Source: Terramyces sp. JEL0728 (Eukaryota; Chytridiomycota; Chytridiomycetes; Rhizophydiales; Terramycetaceae). From it: 64,000 bases of DNA. Both the position numbers and the translations under genes were made by a program. Below the pieces are notes generated by a model. It was not told where the DNA came from, did no database searches, and saw only the letters and a list, made by a program, of their open reading frames with translations. Shown piece after piece: positions 46,301 through 57,103 of this stretch. Where the stretch lies: positions 37,761-101,760 of the forward strand of contig JADIIU010000045.1 in the NCBI GenBank assembly GCA_027603945.1, given 5' to 3'. Numbering within the stretch: position 1 is the first letter of the stretch; each line of letters begins with the position of its first letter.

Positions 46301-47274
46301 ATATGGCGCAATTTCATGAAAAACTGGTCCTTGTCACTTAATTCAAAAATCTTTTCGTCGCGAATCTCGTCTGTAGGTAAATGAAGCTTTTTTCCATCCT
46401 CTACATAAAATAAGTCCTGAATAATTGATTGATAGTACAAGTCGTGCAATATCGGGGTAAGAGTATCAGCACTTCTATCTATTATCAGCAAATCTGCAGT
46501 GATATTGTCTGCAGGCCATTCCTGTTTTGTCTCTTCCAACTCTTCTGCCTTTTGATACACTTTCCAGGCAGCTCTCGCAGCCAAATTGGTTCCAGCCCCA
46601 TTTGGGTCAAAGTACTTGATATTAGGAACCTGTTTCAGTTTAATTAGAACAGACAGAATCAATCTTTAATTAATGGGTACCTTTTCTGCAATATCATCCA
46701 GCGTATTGTCTAATTTAAGGGTTGATTTGTTTTGGTATAAGAGTGAAATTGAATCGTTCATGTCAAAGTGGAAACTTCTAGAATCAAACACTAGTATGAA
46801 ACCAAAAATACCATTGAAATCGTATCTGCCGTCGACCCATGAAAGCACAAACCGTCTGCATGGCGATTTCCGTATTGAACTGACAATGTCATTTGGAGTC
46901 TTTATCGGCGAAATGAAATATGCCTCCTTATACATTGGATCATCTCCAAAATCATTGTTGAACACTGAAAGAAAGTTTTTTGTAGGAAAGCAAAAGTAAA
47001 TTGCTCCTTTCTGTCTGTCTGTTTTACGCTTCCCATTTAATGCCAAGGTAACTATATTAAGCCTGCTTGTACTTGATATCCCCACCTGTAGTAGGTCTGA
47101 AATGCCAAGGATCCTATTCAGTAGTTCTAATCCTGCAGGGCAGCATATTAGGATTTTGTTGGAATCTGTCAACTTTACTGCATCCGCCAAATCGGCTATC
47201 AGCGCTATAGTTACAATTCAAGCACCTTTCTTGACTTCAGTTTTCAAATTGAAGATGCTCTCGATTCTGCTCAT
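43369..47274 (-). CDS. SEC1: Sec1/Munc18-family protein with long disordered C-terminal tail
   Basis: About 1,250 aa. The SM domain (residues ~1-640) shows an MSRIESIFNLKTEV start, LLIIDRSADTLTPILHDL, TITRYKPVL, FVLGGMSISEI and IIGSTNLITP, as in Sec1/Munc18 proteins that bind syntaxin-SNARE complexes in exocytosis. It runs on without a stop into a Glu/Arg coiled coil (ERLRREEEEEIEKEK) and about 500 residues rich in Gln, Pro, Asn and Tyr. Introns: 47205-47225, 46069-46089, 45954-45973, 45775-45793 and 45637-45657 (19-21 nt). Near 46630-46680 an in-frame TAA must be removed by a further, unresolved event of a multiple of three bases. Confidence 0.85.
46630..46680 (-). other. Unresolved in-frame stop in the Sec1 gene
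   Basis: After IAEK the frame reads GTACCCATTAATTAAAG, which looks like a 17-nt intron, but removing 17 nt shifts the frame. Removal of 18 nt would give ILSVLIKLKQVPNIKY, which fits the SM family. A canonical GT-AG of 51 nt (46630-46680) also keeps frame but deletes that helix. Confidence 0.5.
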
Positions 47275-47388
47275 TTCTTGCAAAATTTGCGGTGGCTTCG
47301 AGCCTTGAAAAGGGTGGAAATACATGTGATAGAATAGCTGCAAATTAAACTTTATCAAGAATAAAAGAAACGTAATAAAACAAAGCAT

Positions 47389-49618
47389 TTATTTGACTTC
47401 TAAATCATCTGATGACGTAGTAGAAATCAGACTGGTTCTAGATCTATTTTTTCCTCCTAATCTCCTTAAAGATATTGTGCGCTCTTGATAAACCGCATTT
47501 TCTTTAACTTGAGCGCTTGAATTTGCCTGTCCTTGCCAAACAATTCCCTTCCCTTTGCGGACATTTTGCGTTGGGCCAGATTTGATTGGGGTCAAGATAG
47601 CTAGTGGGAAGATGCATCTCTTTCTGCCTTGAGATATGTTCTGTCCTCTGGCCCACCCATCGCCATATTCTTTTTCAATACCAATCAAATCGCCAGGCTG
47701 AAGACGCATTTCGTCTCGTTGTTTTGGAAAGTAGCTAGTGAATACAACGTGGGATGTTGCAGCAGGAGGTGCCCAATCATCTAAATCCTCAGGTTCATCA
47801 TCATCTGGGACGAAATACTTGTCATCTTTACGAGTATACATTTGCTTTTGTATCTGGATTCTTTCAGGCAGCCTGTCAACAGAAACAGCAGTAGACGACT
47901 CTTCTTCGGCAGCGGCAAGTTGGGTCTTGATATCTCCAGTATTAACAATTGGAATATCAACTTCTCTTGCATCTACTTTTTTCTGTTCAAACTTTACCTC
48001 CTTTAGCTTTTTGACGACAATTTCTTCTTTTATAACTTTTCGCTCAATCTCTTCAAAGTGATCGTTTTGGTCCTGGTGAGCAGCACTGGCAAATCCTTCA
48101 GCTTCTTCAAGAGTATTGTGTTTACCCGTTCCAATTACTTTTTCGTCAATTTCAACTTTTTTAAGAACGTTGACTTGCGAGAGTTCTGCTTCTTTGGCAG
48201 TCTTTTCGATTTTAGTGTCAGCAAAAGATTGAGTATCTAAATCACTAATGACGGCACTTTCTTCTTGTTTCTTATTGGAGGAGGTAATACCAACAGCTGC
48301 AGCAAGTGCAGCCAATCCCGTAAACACTGTAGCTCCAGCAAGGCCACTATCTAACTGAACAGGAGGCGGAATATTTTGCTGCGAATTCATGTTTTCGAAA
48401 CTGTTTTTGTCTTGCAATTCTTGGTCATAGACCAAGGGGGATGAATGGCCAAGCGAGGCAGCTTGCGACGGAATTCTAGGAAGAGTATATTCTTCATATT
48501 CAACTAAAATAAAGCTGGGATTACCTTTCTTTGCGGCTCCAGAATGATGACTTGAAAGGGTATCAGTGTTATAAGCAACAACTTTTTCGTCTTCGTCAGA
48601 GTAGGCTGCAACAGCTGCGGATGCAGACATGGCCCCGGCATCTCTTCCAGTCACCAAATAGCGAGGAGCTTCCTCATGTATCTCGGTGTCCACAACTGCT
48701 ACATTTTGGTACGCCGTTTCCTGATTCAATGCTTTACCGGTTGCCAGACCGGTTCCATACTCTATATTTTGGTATTCTTTGGCTATAGCTGTTCCTAGCC
48801 CATGTTCACTTGCACTTGGCAGGGAAACTGCAGGAGGGATAGGAGATACCAAGATTTGGTGAGAATATCCTGTCTCTTTCTTTACAGGTGTTGCTTCTTG
48901 GTTCCTTCTCTTTGAAACCCAGATACAGCAAGCAATAATTAACAATACAATCAATACAATTGGGATGATGATTGCAGCTAACAATCCGGCTGATAACGAG
49001 TTACCGCTGGAGCCTGGAGTAGGACTTGCAGTATTTAACCCTGCACCGATAATTGAACTGGATGAATCTATAGAGTTTGTTGCGGTTTGAATTGAATTGG
49101 TGACTGACTGGATTGAGTTTGTAGCCGCAGATTGAGTATCTTGGGTTGCGGTGCCAGCATTGGACAGTGGATTTGCAGTTTGGATAACATTATTTCCTGT
49201 TATATGGTTTCCAACGTTTGAATTTCCCCAATTATCATTGCCATTATTGAAAGAGCCATGGTTGTTGTTTCCATTATTGAAATTGCCAACATTTCCATTT
49301 CCATTATTACGGTCTCCAACATTATTGTCACCAATATTGTAATTTCCAATATTGTTGTGCCCTTGGTTTCCTATGCCAATATTTCCATTCGCATCTCTAT
49401 TTGAAGAATCCCCTCCATTCATTTTGTAGGAAGGCTCTAAATATTATTCAAAATCTTACGCTGAGTCGTCTTTGGGCTTGGTGGAGCGCCACTTTGAAGG
49501 TATGGAACGTCTTGGTTAATCAAAGCTTCTTACAAGTTGGTTGTATATAGGGCTCTGCGATTGCAGAAGCTGCTATAGTTGATTTAGCCTGGGTTTCGGC
49601 TGGGTTGTTGTAATACAT
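47389..49618 (-). CDS. Asn/Gly-repeat ectodomain, TM and SH3 protein
   Basis: A 727-aa protein. The N-terminus starts MYYNNPAETQ and leads into about 12 degenerate repeats of a G-N-x-N-x-G type pentapeptide (NIGNYNIGDNN, NVGNFNNGNNN). A Ser/Thr/Gln-rich stalk, a membrane segment (AGLLAAIIIPIVLIVLLIIACC), a ~400-residue Glu/Lys/Val-rich cytoplasmic region and a C-terminal SH3 domain (VVFTSYFPKQRDEMRLQPGD, DGWARGQNI) follow. Introns: 49511-49533 and 49437-49459 (both 23 nt). No classical signal peptide is visible, so insertion would rely on the TM segment. The design parallels the SH3 copies A and B without sharing their ectodomain. Confidence 0.72.
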
Positions 49619-49754
49619 TGCGAATTCGACTATGAGTTCAGCGGGTGCTTTGAATTTTGGAAAAAGAAAGCGTCCAATTTCCAAAAAGGTTCGGGCTCTC
49701 CCATTTTGGAATCGGGGCAAGTGAATGGATCAAGAAAAGATAGAACTAGGTTTA

Positions 49755-52700
49755 TTACTTGTTTTTTAGTGTCTTTTGTTTTTCTGCGTTTTCAACCAGC
49801 TTTTTTTCAATGAATAACCCCTAAATTAACGCAACTTACCTTTCTTAATCGCACATCCTCCATGTATTTCTTTGCCAAGTTGTCCTTGTCTGCCTTGTCT
49901 CCCATATCCTCCAGCTCTTCTTCAGTCTTTGGCACCCAGTACGGATCAATATCGAGCACCTCAAACCCAGTAAAGACAAGTTGCGGGCTTGCAACTCCAC
50001 TGGTTTTCTTTCGCAATTCATCTACAAATCCAAACGATTCGACGACAGGCAAGGAAGCTTTGATCGTAAACAATGGTGTTCCTTCTTTAATATCTTCGGC
50101 TAAAATCTTTCCTTTTCTTCTAGATAATACGCCATCCACTTTTCCCATGTAAAGAGCCTCAGTCTGTAATTCACAGGTATATTGTGCAAGCATTAGTCGA
50201 GGAGACCACTGCAAGAACCCTTGTCTGATACACTCCTTGGTAAAAGATAAAATTTGTCCAGGAATAGACATTGAATCCGCGGCAGTGATTTCATACTCTT
50301 GAATGACAACTGCGATACCTGCAATTGGCTCATTACACAGCGGGCCAGTAGTAGTAGCAAGCTGGAATCCTGACAGGATACTGGCAATAAAGTCCAAGGA
50401 TTCTCCGCTTTTATCTGACGCAAATTCTCCCAGCCAACATTCGTTAATAGTTATTTACCTGGATACTTGTTTACCAGGAATACAATTAACCAATAGATTA
50501 GCTCCATTTTTAGGTCCGACTGAGATAATGTTGTCCAGCAGAGATTCCCAATCGACTTCGATATTCCCACACTCCTTGTCGTTTAAAGATTCCTTCATTG
50601 CGCTCTTTAGTCCGGTTAAAAATTCTTTTGCAACTTCCAGGTTGTGTTCGGTTTGTACCAAGTTGGATATATGAGTGTTGCTGAGCAAGTATTGTCTAAC
50701 ATTGCTCGGCAGTGGAATCACTCTGATCGTTAGAGCCAGCGATTTATCTGAATTGGATTTTGATACCGCTCCAATTGGTAGATTCTTGTGGTCAAATGAT
50801 ATTGAAGGATTAAATGAAAGCGTTTCTCTGAACGGGACAATTGGTTTCGACACTTGGATTTCAATCTTTGCAAATCTTTCCCTTAAATCCTTCACGCAGC
50901 GCTACGTTAATGCCTAGTTACTTCCAGGTGCAGTTCTCCAGCACACACGATAACATTTTCGCCTGTATCATGTAATTCCACTTGAACACAAGGATCAGAT
51001 CGGTTCAAGAGTTCTAATCCCTCAATTAACTGCGTCATTTGAGCTAACATTAATTTAAATTACATGGATTTTCAGGCTCAAGTGCAACTCGTAAGATAGG
51101 TGGATTCTCCAGCTTGAATCCGGCTAAACTGCAGCAATTCAAATCACTGGTCAAAGTAGCAGTCTTCAACACTTTTTCGTTGCATCCCAAAACACCAAAT
51201 ACGTTTCCAGCAGAGACTGAATCCAGATCTTGTAAATCTTTACCCATCAGCAGGAATAATCGTTCCACCTTCATCTCTGTAACATGCTGATCCCTGTCCG
51301 GATCATCCAAATCGTATTTTGGTCCTAGGATGTAAAGTTTTTGGCCGACTTTGATTACACCAGAATAAATACGAGCAAATCCAACCAACAACTCGGTTTC
51401 AGCTGGTTGGGCAGTGTCGACACTGTATTCACTATAGCTATCATCTTCTTCACTCTTTTCCAATTTTGATTTTGCGATTGCTGCTTGGCGCATCTGCCTT
51501 AATTCTTCTGGAGTATATCTCTGTTTTTTTGTTACCGTGACAGGCAAGTCTTTCGATGAAATTGTAAACATCTTGCTGATATAAACAACTACTGGCGCGC
51601 TTTCGCTGCCATCGCAACCAACTATAGCTTTGTTGACAGTCTTCTTCTCTTTCAAATCGGTATCGTTTGGCTGTAGGATATCTTGCATCCTATACGACTG
51701 GGCAGCTAATGGATTGGGAATCTTTTGCACCACAGCCAATAAAACCGCATCTGAAAGCGGGAGCCATTGAGACATTACAGATTGCAATAGTATTTTCAAA
51801 TCTTTTGCCTTCAAATCTCTAGGTGGCACTTTGATTCCAAGCGACTGTATAATTTTTTCCAAAGTTGCTCGATCGTTATTGTAAACAACGTCGTACACTT
51901 TCCAGATATTTTCAAGTGCAAATTGAACAAACATTCGTTTTAATGCTCTTCCTTTTAACCCTTTTGGTCCAATTACGCGCTTGGTTTTGGGATCCAAGTA
52001 ATAGTTTCCCCACATGAATCTATTCAGATTATTTTCTTTGACGCCCAATTTTGAAGCGTAAATCTTTGCGAATTGTATCGTTCTATTGTTAATGAGAGAT
52101 ACCTGAAAGCCCATCCATCAACGGCACTTGCAAAAATAACGTTTCCTTTTTCAGGGGCAAAGTAGAATTCTTTGTCCGGATTCTCTTCAATCTCTTTTTC
52201 TGTGTCCATTTCCGCTTCCTGAAGGATATCTCCAGCTTCGAATGTTCCAAGTATAGCATTCACTTGCTCCAAAATATGCGACAAGTGGACATATGCTTCT
52301 TCCGGTGTGTGTTTCAGCTCCGTTATTAATCTATCAATCTTGTTCAAAACCAGAATTGGCTTTACTTTTTCTTGCTTTGCTTGTCTCAGAACTGTATGTG
52401 TCTGCGTTAATTGAAATTACTTGAGCGCAGACACCCTCAACAGCATCCACCAATAGCAATGCCCCATCACAGAGCCTGGATGCAGTAGAAACCTCCGAAG
52501 AGAAATCCACATGCCCAGGAGAATCAATTAAATTAATCAAGTATTCCTTTGTTTCTAATTTTCGTTCGTTATTTGAATCAATTGACTGCTGCACAAGATT
52601 GAAGAATAAAGAGATTCCCGATGATTCCATTGTGATTCCTCTTTCCTGCTCGTCCTCTCTCGAATCCAGATATCGTACTTTTCCTGCCAGTTTTGAACTG

Positions 52701-52834
52701 ATGATTCCGTTAGATGCTAATAAACAATCCGATAATGATGTTTTACCGTGGTCGACATGCGCAATAATACAGATATTGCGAATGCATTCCACGTTTTGCT
52801 GTAATTGCTTGATGTGATTTTGCCTTGATTCCAT
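49755..52834 (-). CDS. RIA1: EFL1/Ria1 ribosome-assembly GTPase
   Basis: Encodes a ~990-aa EF-2-like GTPase that with SBDS/Sdo1 releases eIF6/Tif6 from pre-60S subunits. Motifs: [44 protein letters not shown], the EFL1 insertion with [34 protein letters not shown] and the C-terminal [17 protein letters not shown]. Introns: 52402-52420, 52083-52102, 51044-51063, 50902-50921 and 49821-49839 (19-20 nt). Near 50427-50460 an in-frame TAA interrupts VS...[10 protein letters not shown] and I could not place a canonical ultrashort intron; frame is conserved either side, so a removal of a multiple of three bases is expected. Confidence 0.92.
50407..50457 (-). other. Unresolved in-frame stop in the EFL1 gene
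   Basis: After KQVS the sequence GTAAATAACTATTAACG has donor and branch of the local intron type but no acceptor AG at the expected place. The downstream [10 protein letters not shown] is in frame and resembles the human EFL1 WTGPADKASK. A GT-AG of 51 nt is possible but would delete that segment. Confidence 0.45.
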
Positions 52835-52936
52835 TCTATATTTTTTTCTTTAAGTGCTACAAAATGACTCTCATCAGATACCATCTCAGCCACGACCATA
52901 AATGAAACAGAACTAATTAAAATCGCTGGTTTGAAT

Positions 52937-54173
52937 TTATTCTTTCTTGAGCTTCTTGGTATCTCTGTGGTACAGGACAACAGCAGTGAATAAAAAGAAT
53001 GCGGCAAACATGCTCCACACATTGACGTAGTAAGGGTTGGCGACGGTGAGGAAACGAGGATATTGATCGTGTCTGAATGGGCGAATTTGAACAGTTTCAT
53101 TAATGTTGAGGTAAGTAAGACCGTGTCTCTTGTACTCGACTTTGAACGTAAAGACTCCATAATGATCTGGCAATCTGAATTCGGCTACCAGTTTGTTGCC
53201 CTTTGGTTTCATAGTCTGGCGAATATACGGGTCCAACATGACTGCTTCAAATTGTGCATCGGCTGGAGTGAATGGCGAATACTTTCCGTTTTCCAATTTC
53301 AGCAACTCTAATTCGTATACCTGTCGTTAACCAATCGTACCATATCATCTTTAATTCTGTAAATCCCGTGTTGGTCAGCTTCTCCATTTCTGTGGTGTTT
53401 CTTTGATTTGACTTTTACAACAGACTTTTCTTGAAAGACCCATGCAGTGAGCTCTTTTACAAAATCCTTATTTTGGGGGTACGCATCTTTAAACAATTCA
53501 GATGAAGCAGTGAATACAACACGTGCTTGGTTTAACGCTTGGAATGCAGAAACAAGGACCAGATCAGAGCCAACAAGAGTGTGAGAAGTGATTTTGGCAT
53601 CTTCGCCAGAGAAAGAGCTTGGGCTTCCAACTAATACAGGCTGCACCAGTTTATTCTTTCCAGATAAGTGGTGGCCAGTACCTACATCAGAAAAACAAAC
53701 CTTTGTATACCGGTGCTTTGACATTCTTTGGAATAACATGTTCACTTGCAACAATCTTTCCAGTAACCAAGTTCAGCTCTGGAGCAAAGTAATCCGACAC
53801 AGCAGTTGAAGCATAATCAACTGAAAATTCAAATGCAAAGTCTCTGGCTGGATCGTTTAATTCCGATGGCGCCAATACAACATTCCCACCATAATTAACA
53901 TATTCAATCAAATTGCCCATTTTAAGAGCACCTCCTAAATTTGAAGGCGAATCAAGTAACAATACATTTTCATACGCCAATTCTTCAAACTGTATGAAAT
54001 CAAATGTTTCTTTTTTGTGCTTGAATTCCAAATCATGCCCACGACCTACATTAGCGAAATGTACTTTTTAGAGAGTCGAATAAACTGGAATATTGAGATT
54101 TGGAATCTAGTGAATCGAGCACTACGAGTGTCTTTGCCAGTAGCGTTGAAGCCAAGATTAAAAATGCTTGCAT
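52937..54173 (-). CDS. WBP1: WBP1/DDOST subunit of oligosaccharyltransferase
   Basis: A 392-aa OST48-type subunit of the ER oligosaccharyltransferase for N-glycosylation. A signal peptide (MQAFLILASTLLAKT) precedes LVVLDSLD, the LLDSPSN...GGNVVLA block, a middle region with VYELELLKLENGKY, AVMLDPYIRQTM and FRLPDHYGVFTFKVEYKR, and a C-terminal membrane anchor (SMFAAFFLFTAVVLYH) ending in the ER-retrieval-like KKLKKE. Introns: 54046-54064 (19 nt), 53682-53700 (19 nt) and 53321-53340 (20 nt). The start was chosen because exon 1 supplies the signal peptide expected for the family. Confidence 0.93.
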
Positions 54174-54201
54174 TTCCGATCCTTAAAATTTTCAAAAGCA
54201 A

Positions 54202-54844
54202 TCAAGTAAATATTTGCAATTTTATTAACAATTTCTCTGTCCATTTTAGAGGAATATGAGGCAGGTCTAGTTGGATATTAGAGATATCCACTTGGTCTTC
54301 AATTTTATGAGAGTCGTATTTTGATTTGTGTACCCAGCTTTTCCCCGGAATATCTATTAAATCAAGCATTCGATAGTACTTGGCTGCTTCCTTCTTGTCC
54401 CTTTTAATAAATAACCCCTTTTCAAACATTACGCCGAGCTGCAGCTGCGCTTCTGGTGATCCTAGTCCTGCAGCTATTCTGAAATAATATACTGCATTTA
54501 ATGGGCATTTCGGAACTCCCCATCCATATAAATAACACTGTCCGATTTCAAGCGTGGGTAGCGCCATTAGATCTCTGATTATTTCATCTGCAGGAAAGCT
54601 TTGGAGTCTGATTATACATTTTTTGAAATAATTAAATCCTTTAACATAATCCTTCTCACATCCCCAGCCTAGTTTTAATTTCCTTGATACCTGCGTTAAT
54701 TAAAATATTGCCTTGTCGTAGATACATGGCAACAAGGAATATTCCTATCGGATTACCTTTGTTAGCGGATATTTTAAAGCATCTGTAAGCTTGTTCTGTA
54801 TTATTTTGCAAATGGAATTTTACTCCGTGGTCCAGTTCTTGCAT
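54202..54844 (-). CDS. Sel1-repeat (TPR-like) protein
   Basis: A 206-aa protein with three or four Sel1-like repeats: ANKGNPIGIFLVAMYLRQGN, GWGCEKDYVKGFNYFKK, IGQCYLYGWGVPKCPLNAVYYF and EAQLQLGVMFEKGLFIKRDKKEAAKYY. Such repeats are scaffolds for protein complexes, for example chitin synthase activators in fungi. A 22-nt intron (54669-54690) falls inside the second repeat. It ends only 28 bp upstream of the WBP1 start on the same strand, so the two could share control or a read-through transcript. Length suggests a short family member. Confidence 0.75.
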
Positions 54845-55264
54845 CTGCAGATCCACAAAAGTTTAACCCAAAAATGGTACAGTAATTTCCGGTCGCTCTT
54901 TTTTCGAGATATATATGAGAATGCCGAAGCGATAAATCTAGTGATATCCTCTGTGCATGGAGCTGGTAAAGAATTGTTATTCAAATCCATTGCCTATATA
55001 CCAGGTAATTATTCCAGCATAATCAAATTGGTACAAACTGGCCCCGTAACCAAAAACGAGGATTGCGACAGTCAAAGTCCAGTTGAAACTGACTTTACAT
55101 ACTTTGCAACTCGAAAGAGTATCTTTAGTCCAGCAACCATTCTAAGTGGAAATCGGACATTTGCAGTTATTCACGATAAATCAATAGTAGCCTGCTGTTT
55201 CGTCACACTATTGAAATTATCCACTCTTAAATGCCAGAGTTTTCCCATATATTCTGAAATATGA
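54812..55264 (+). CDS. Unrecognised open frame (up to 150 aa)
   Basis: A + strand frame open to 55264 with NAEAINLVISSVHGAGKELLF, IKLVQTGPV and NRTFAVIHDKSIVACCF. It overlaps the first ~30 bp of the divergent Sel1 gene at its only in-frame ATG (54812), so the true start may be a separate short exon. The alternating hydrophobic pattern and the VIHDKSIVACCF strand are compatible with a roadblock/longin-like small fold, but I do not recognise it. It lies just upstream of the velvet array on the same strand. Confidence 0.35.
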   Translation: MEFYSVVQFLHLQIHKSLTQKWYSNFRSLFFRDIYENAEAINLVISSVHGAGKELLFKSIAYIPGNYSSIIKLVQTGPVTKNEDCDSQSPVETDFTYFATRKSIFSPATILSGNRTFAVIHDKSIVACCFVTLLKLSTLKCQSFPIYSEI

Positions 55265-55457
55265 GTAATTTTGAATCATCTGAAACAATATGTCATTGAA
55301 AATTCGGCGGACAAAATTCCGCACAAACAGCAGAAATAGCAATAAAAGCTATCGCAGTTGAAGACATAAAAATCTTTTAGTGTTTGTTTATATTTAATAA
55401 TTTGTGAGAATATAATAGGTACAGGAAACTTTTCCTTTTTTTCACTATTTATTCAAA

Positions 55458-56095
55458 ATGACCTTATTCAACCAGTAACCCAAGTTAACACAGATTAAAA
55501 TTAACGTCAATACAAGAACCCAAATATGCGAGAGCGTGCGGGACTTGCTACAAATACCGCAGAATCCTTGACCCAGTGAGAAACTGCTAACATAGGTGCC
55601 TATTTTGAAGATTGTTGATTTGACCGACAATATCGACATAGTAAACGTACTGTAAGTATTTCTAATATAGATACAGCATACATACAACTTTGTTTGCAAC
55701 TGTCTCGCTGCACGAAGCAGACAAGAAAGGCCACATAACCAACCGAAATGTAGAGCTGGTAGGATCTACTATTTCAAACGCTTCCATACTACGAGACGAT
55801 AAAGGTATGTTGCTGCTGAAACAGGCAATCTAGGCTGTTTTTTCATTTTTTCGGATTTATCTATCGTAAAAATTGGCAACTACAGGTTAGAATTTAGGCT
55901 GTACGATCTAGAGTAAGCAGCTTTAACAGCAGGAATAAAATAGATCAAGCTAATGATAACAGTATAGTGCTGTCCAGAGTGGTGCATGTAACAGATGCCA
56001 AGAGCTTTCCGGGCTTAACTTCTCCAAACGAGATCCTAGCTGCCTTTTCTGCACAAGGAGCAACAGTTCCTATTAGGAAATATAGTAAAGAATAG
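55458..56095 (+). CDS. Velvet-domain protein 1
   Basis: A 179-aa protein that is almost entirely a velvet domain, the NF-kappaB-like DNA-binding fold of fungal developmental regulators (VeA/VosA/VelB type). Landmarks: KYARACGTCYKYRRILDP, PILKIVDL, GSTISNASILRDDKGNLGCFFIFSDLS, YRLEFRLYDL, SFPGLTSPNEILAAFSAQGA and VPIRK. Five introns: 55475-55493, 55576-55595, 55652-55670, 55805-55824 and 55913-55929 or 55932. The last has tandem acceptors (CAGCAG), so it is 17 or 20 nt. The first exon is only 17 nt. First of four tandem paralogues; no long disordered region as in VeA. Confidence 0.88.
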
Positions 56096-56456
56096 CTTAA
56101 TTGTACATTACTTTTAACTTGTACATTACTAATATATTTTATATGAAATATGGATTTGAAATGAATACCCAACTTTTCATGACTAATTATCGCTCATCTA
56201 AAAACAACTTGTTCCGCCCATTCGTATTCGGTAAGCAGGCTTGATAGAATAGTCCATAGATAGTCTGTTACATTGGACTACAAAGCAGTATGGTTTTTTA
56301 CATTGAAACAAACTGATTCATTTTGAGCAAACCAGGCCTGCAAAAACCGCTGCAGTTTCAAGCATGACCTCGAAATTATTAGAAAATTGCTCGAATCTTA
56401 AATTTCAGTCGTTTGGTCAAGGTTTCCACAAATCAATAAAAATTTTCCAAATTAAA
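56096..56456. other. Spacer between velvet genes 1 and 2
   Basis: About 360 bp, A+T-rich, no coding frame supported. It should contain the promoter of velvet gene 2. Confidence 0.6.
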
Positions 56457-57103
56457 ATGGAGACATACAGAGACTTGGAAAAGTACTGAACGGTTAATAG
56501 TAGGTTTAAACTCGAAATTATGCAAGACCCAAAGTGCGCAAGAGCGTGCGGAAGTAGTCAAAAGTATCGACGAGTGTTGGACCCTGTAAATTCTGGTTAA
56601 TTCTAGACTCCAATCTTGAAGCTAGTTAGTAAGGACGATGAACGTGGTTTCGACCCTGTATTGTAAGTCTAGTTAACTTGAGATATGATTATCAACCGTA
56701 TCTTATCGCCACAGCCTCGCTACTTGAAGTTAATACCCGTGGCAGAACAAATGCTTCTCAAGATGTCGTTGGGTCAACGATATCCAACGCTTCGATCCTA
56801 AGAGACGATAAAGGTAATACACATTAATCTAGGCAACCTTGGCTGTTTCTTTATCTTCTCTGATATCTCAATAGCAAAAACTGGCAACTATAAACTCGAA
56901 TTTAAATTATTTCACCTACTGTAACAACTGCTGATCGTAGAAATAGACTAGATCAATCGGACAAGAGTTTTATGGCTGTATCAAGAGCGTTTCAAGTAAC
57001 AGACGCAAAAAACTTTCCTGGACTAAGTTCTCCAAACGAAATTTTAGCTGCATTTTCAGCGCAAGGTGCAGTAGTACCTATAAGAAAATTCAATAAAGAT
57101 TGA
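56457..57103 (+). CDS. Velvet-domain protein 2
   Basis: A 181-aa velvet protein closest to velvet protein 1: KCARACGSSQKYRRVLDP, PILKLVSKD, GSTISNASILRDDKGNLGCFFIFSDIS, YKLEFKLFHL, NFPGLSSPNEILAAFSAQGA and VPIRKF. Five introns: 56483-56503, 56586-56606, 56663-56682, 56814-56832 and 56921-56940 (19-21 nt). The first has tandem TAGTAG acceptors, giving 18 or 21 nt without frame change. Intron sites match those of velvet protein 1 one for one. A recent duplicate, judged by shared NASILRDDKGNLG. Confidence 0.88.

Noticed and set aside
49151..49342. Possible transposon or bacterial-type insertion suggested by Asn/Gly repeat DNA
   Set aside because: The repeats are in frame with a TM-SH3 protein carrying local-type introns; there are no terminal repeats or transposase.
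55445..55699. 84-codon Cys-containing frame on the - strand
   Set aside because: It is antisense to velvet gene 1 exons, which are supported by family motifs and matching intron sites.
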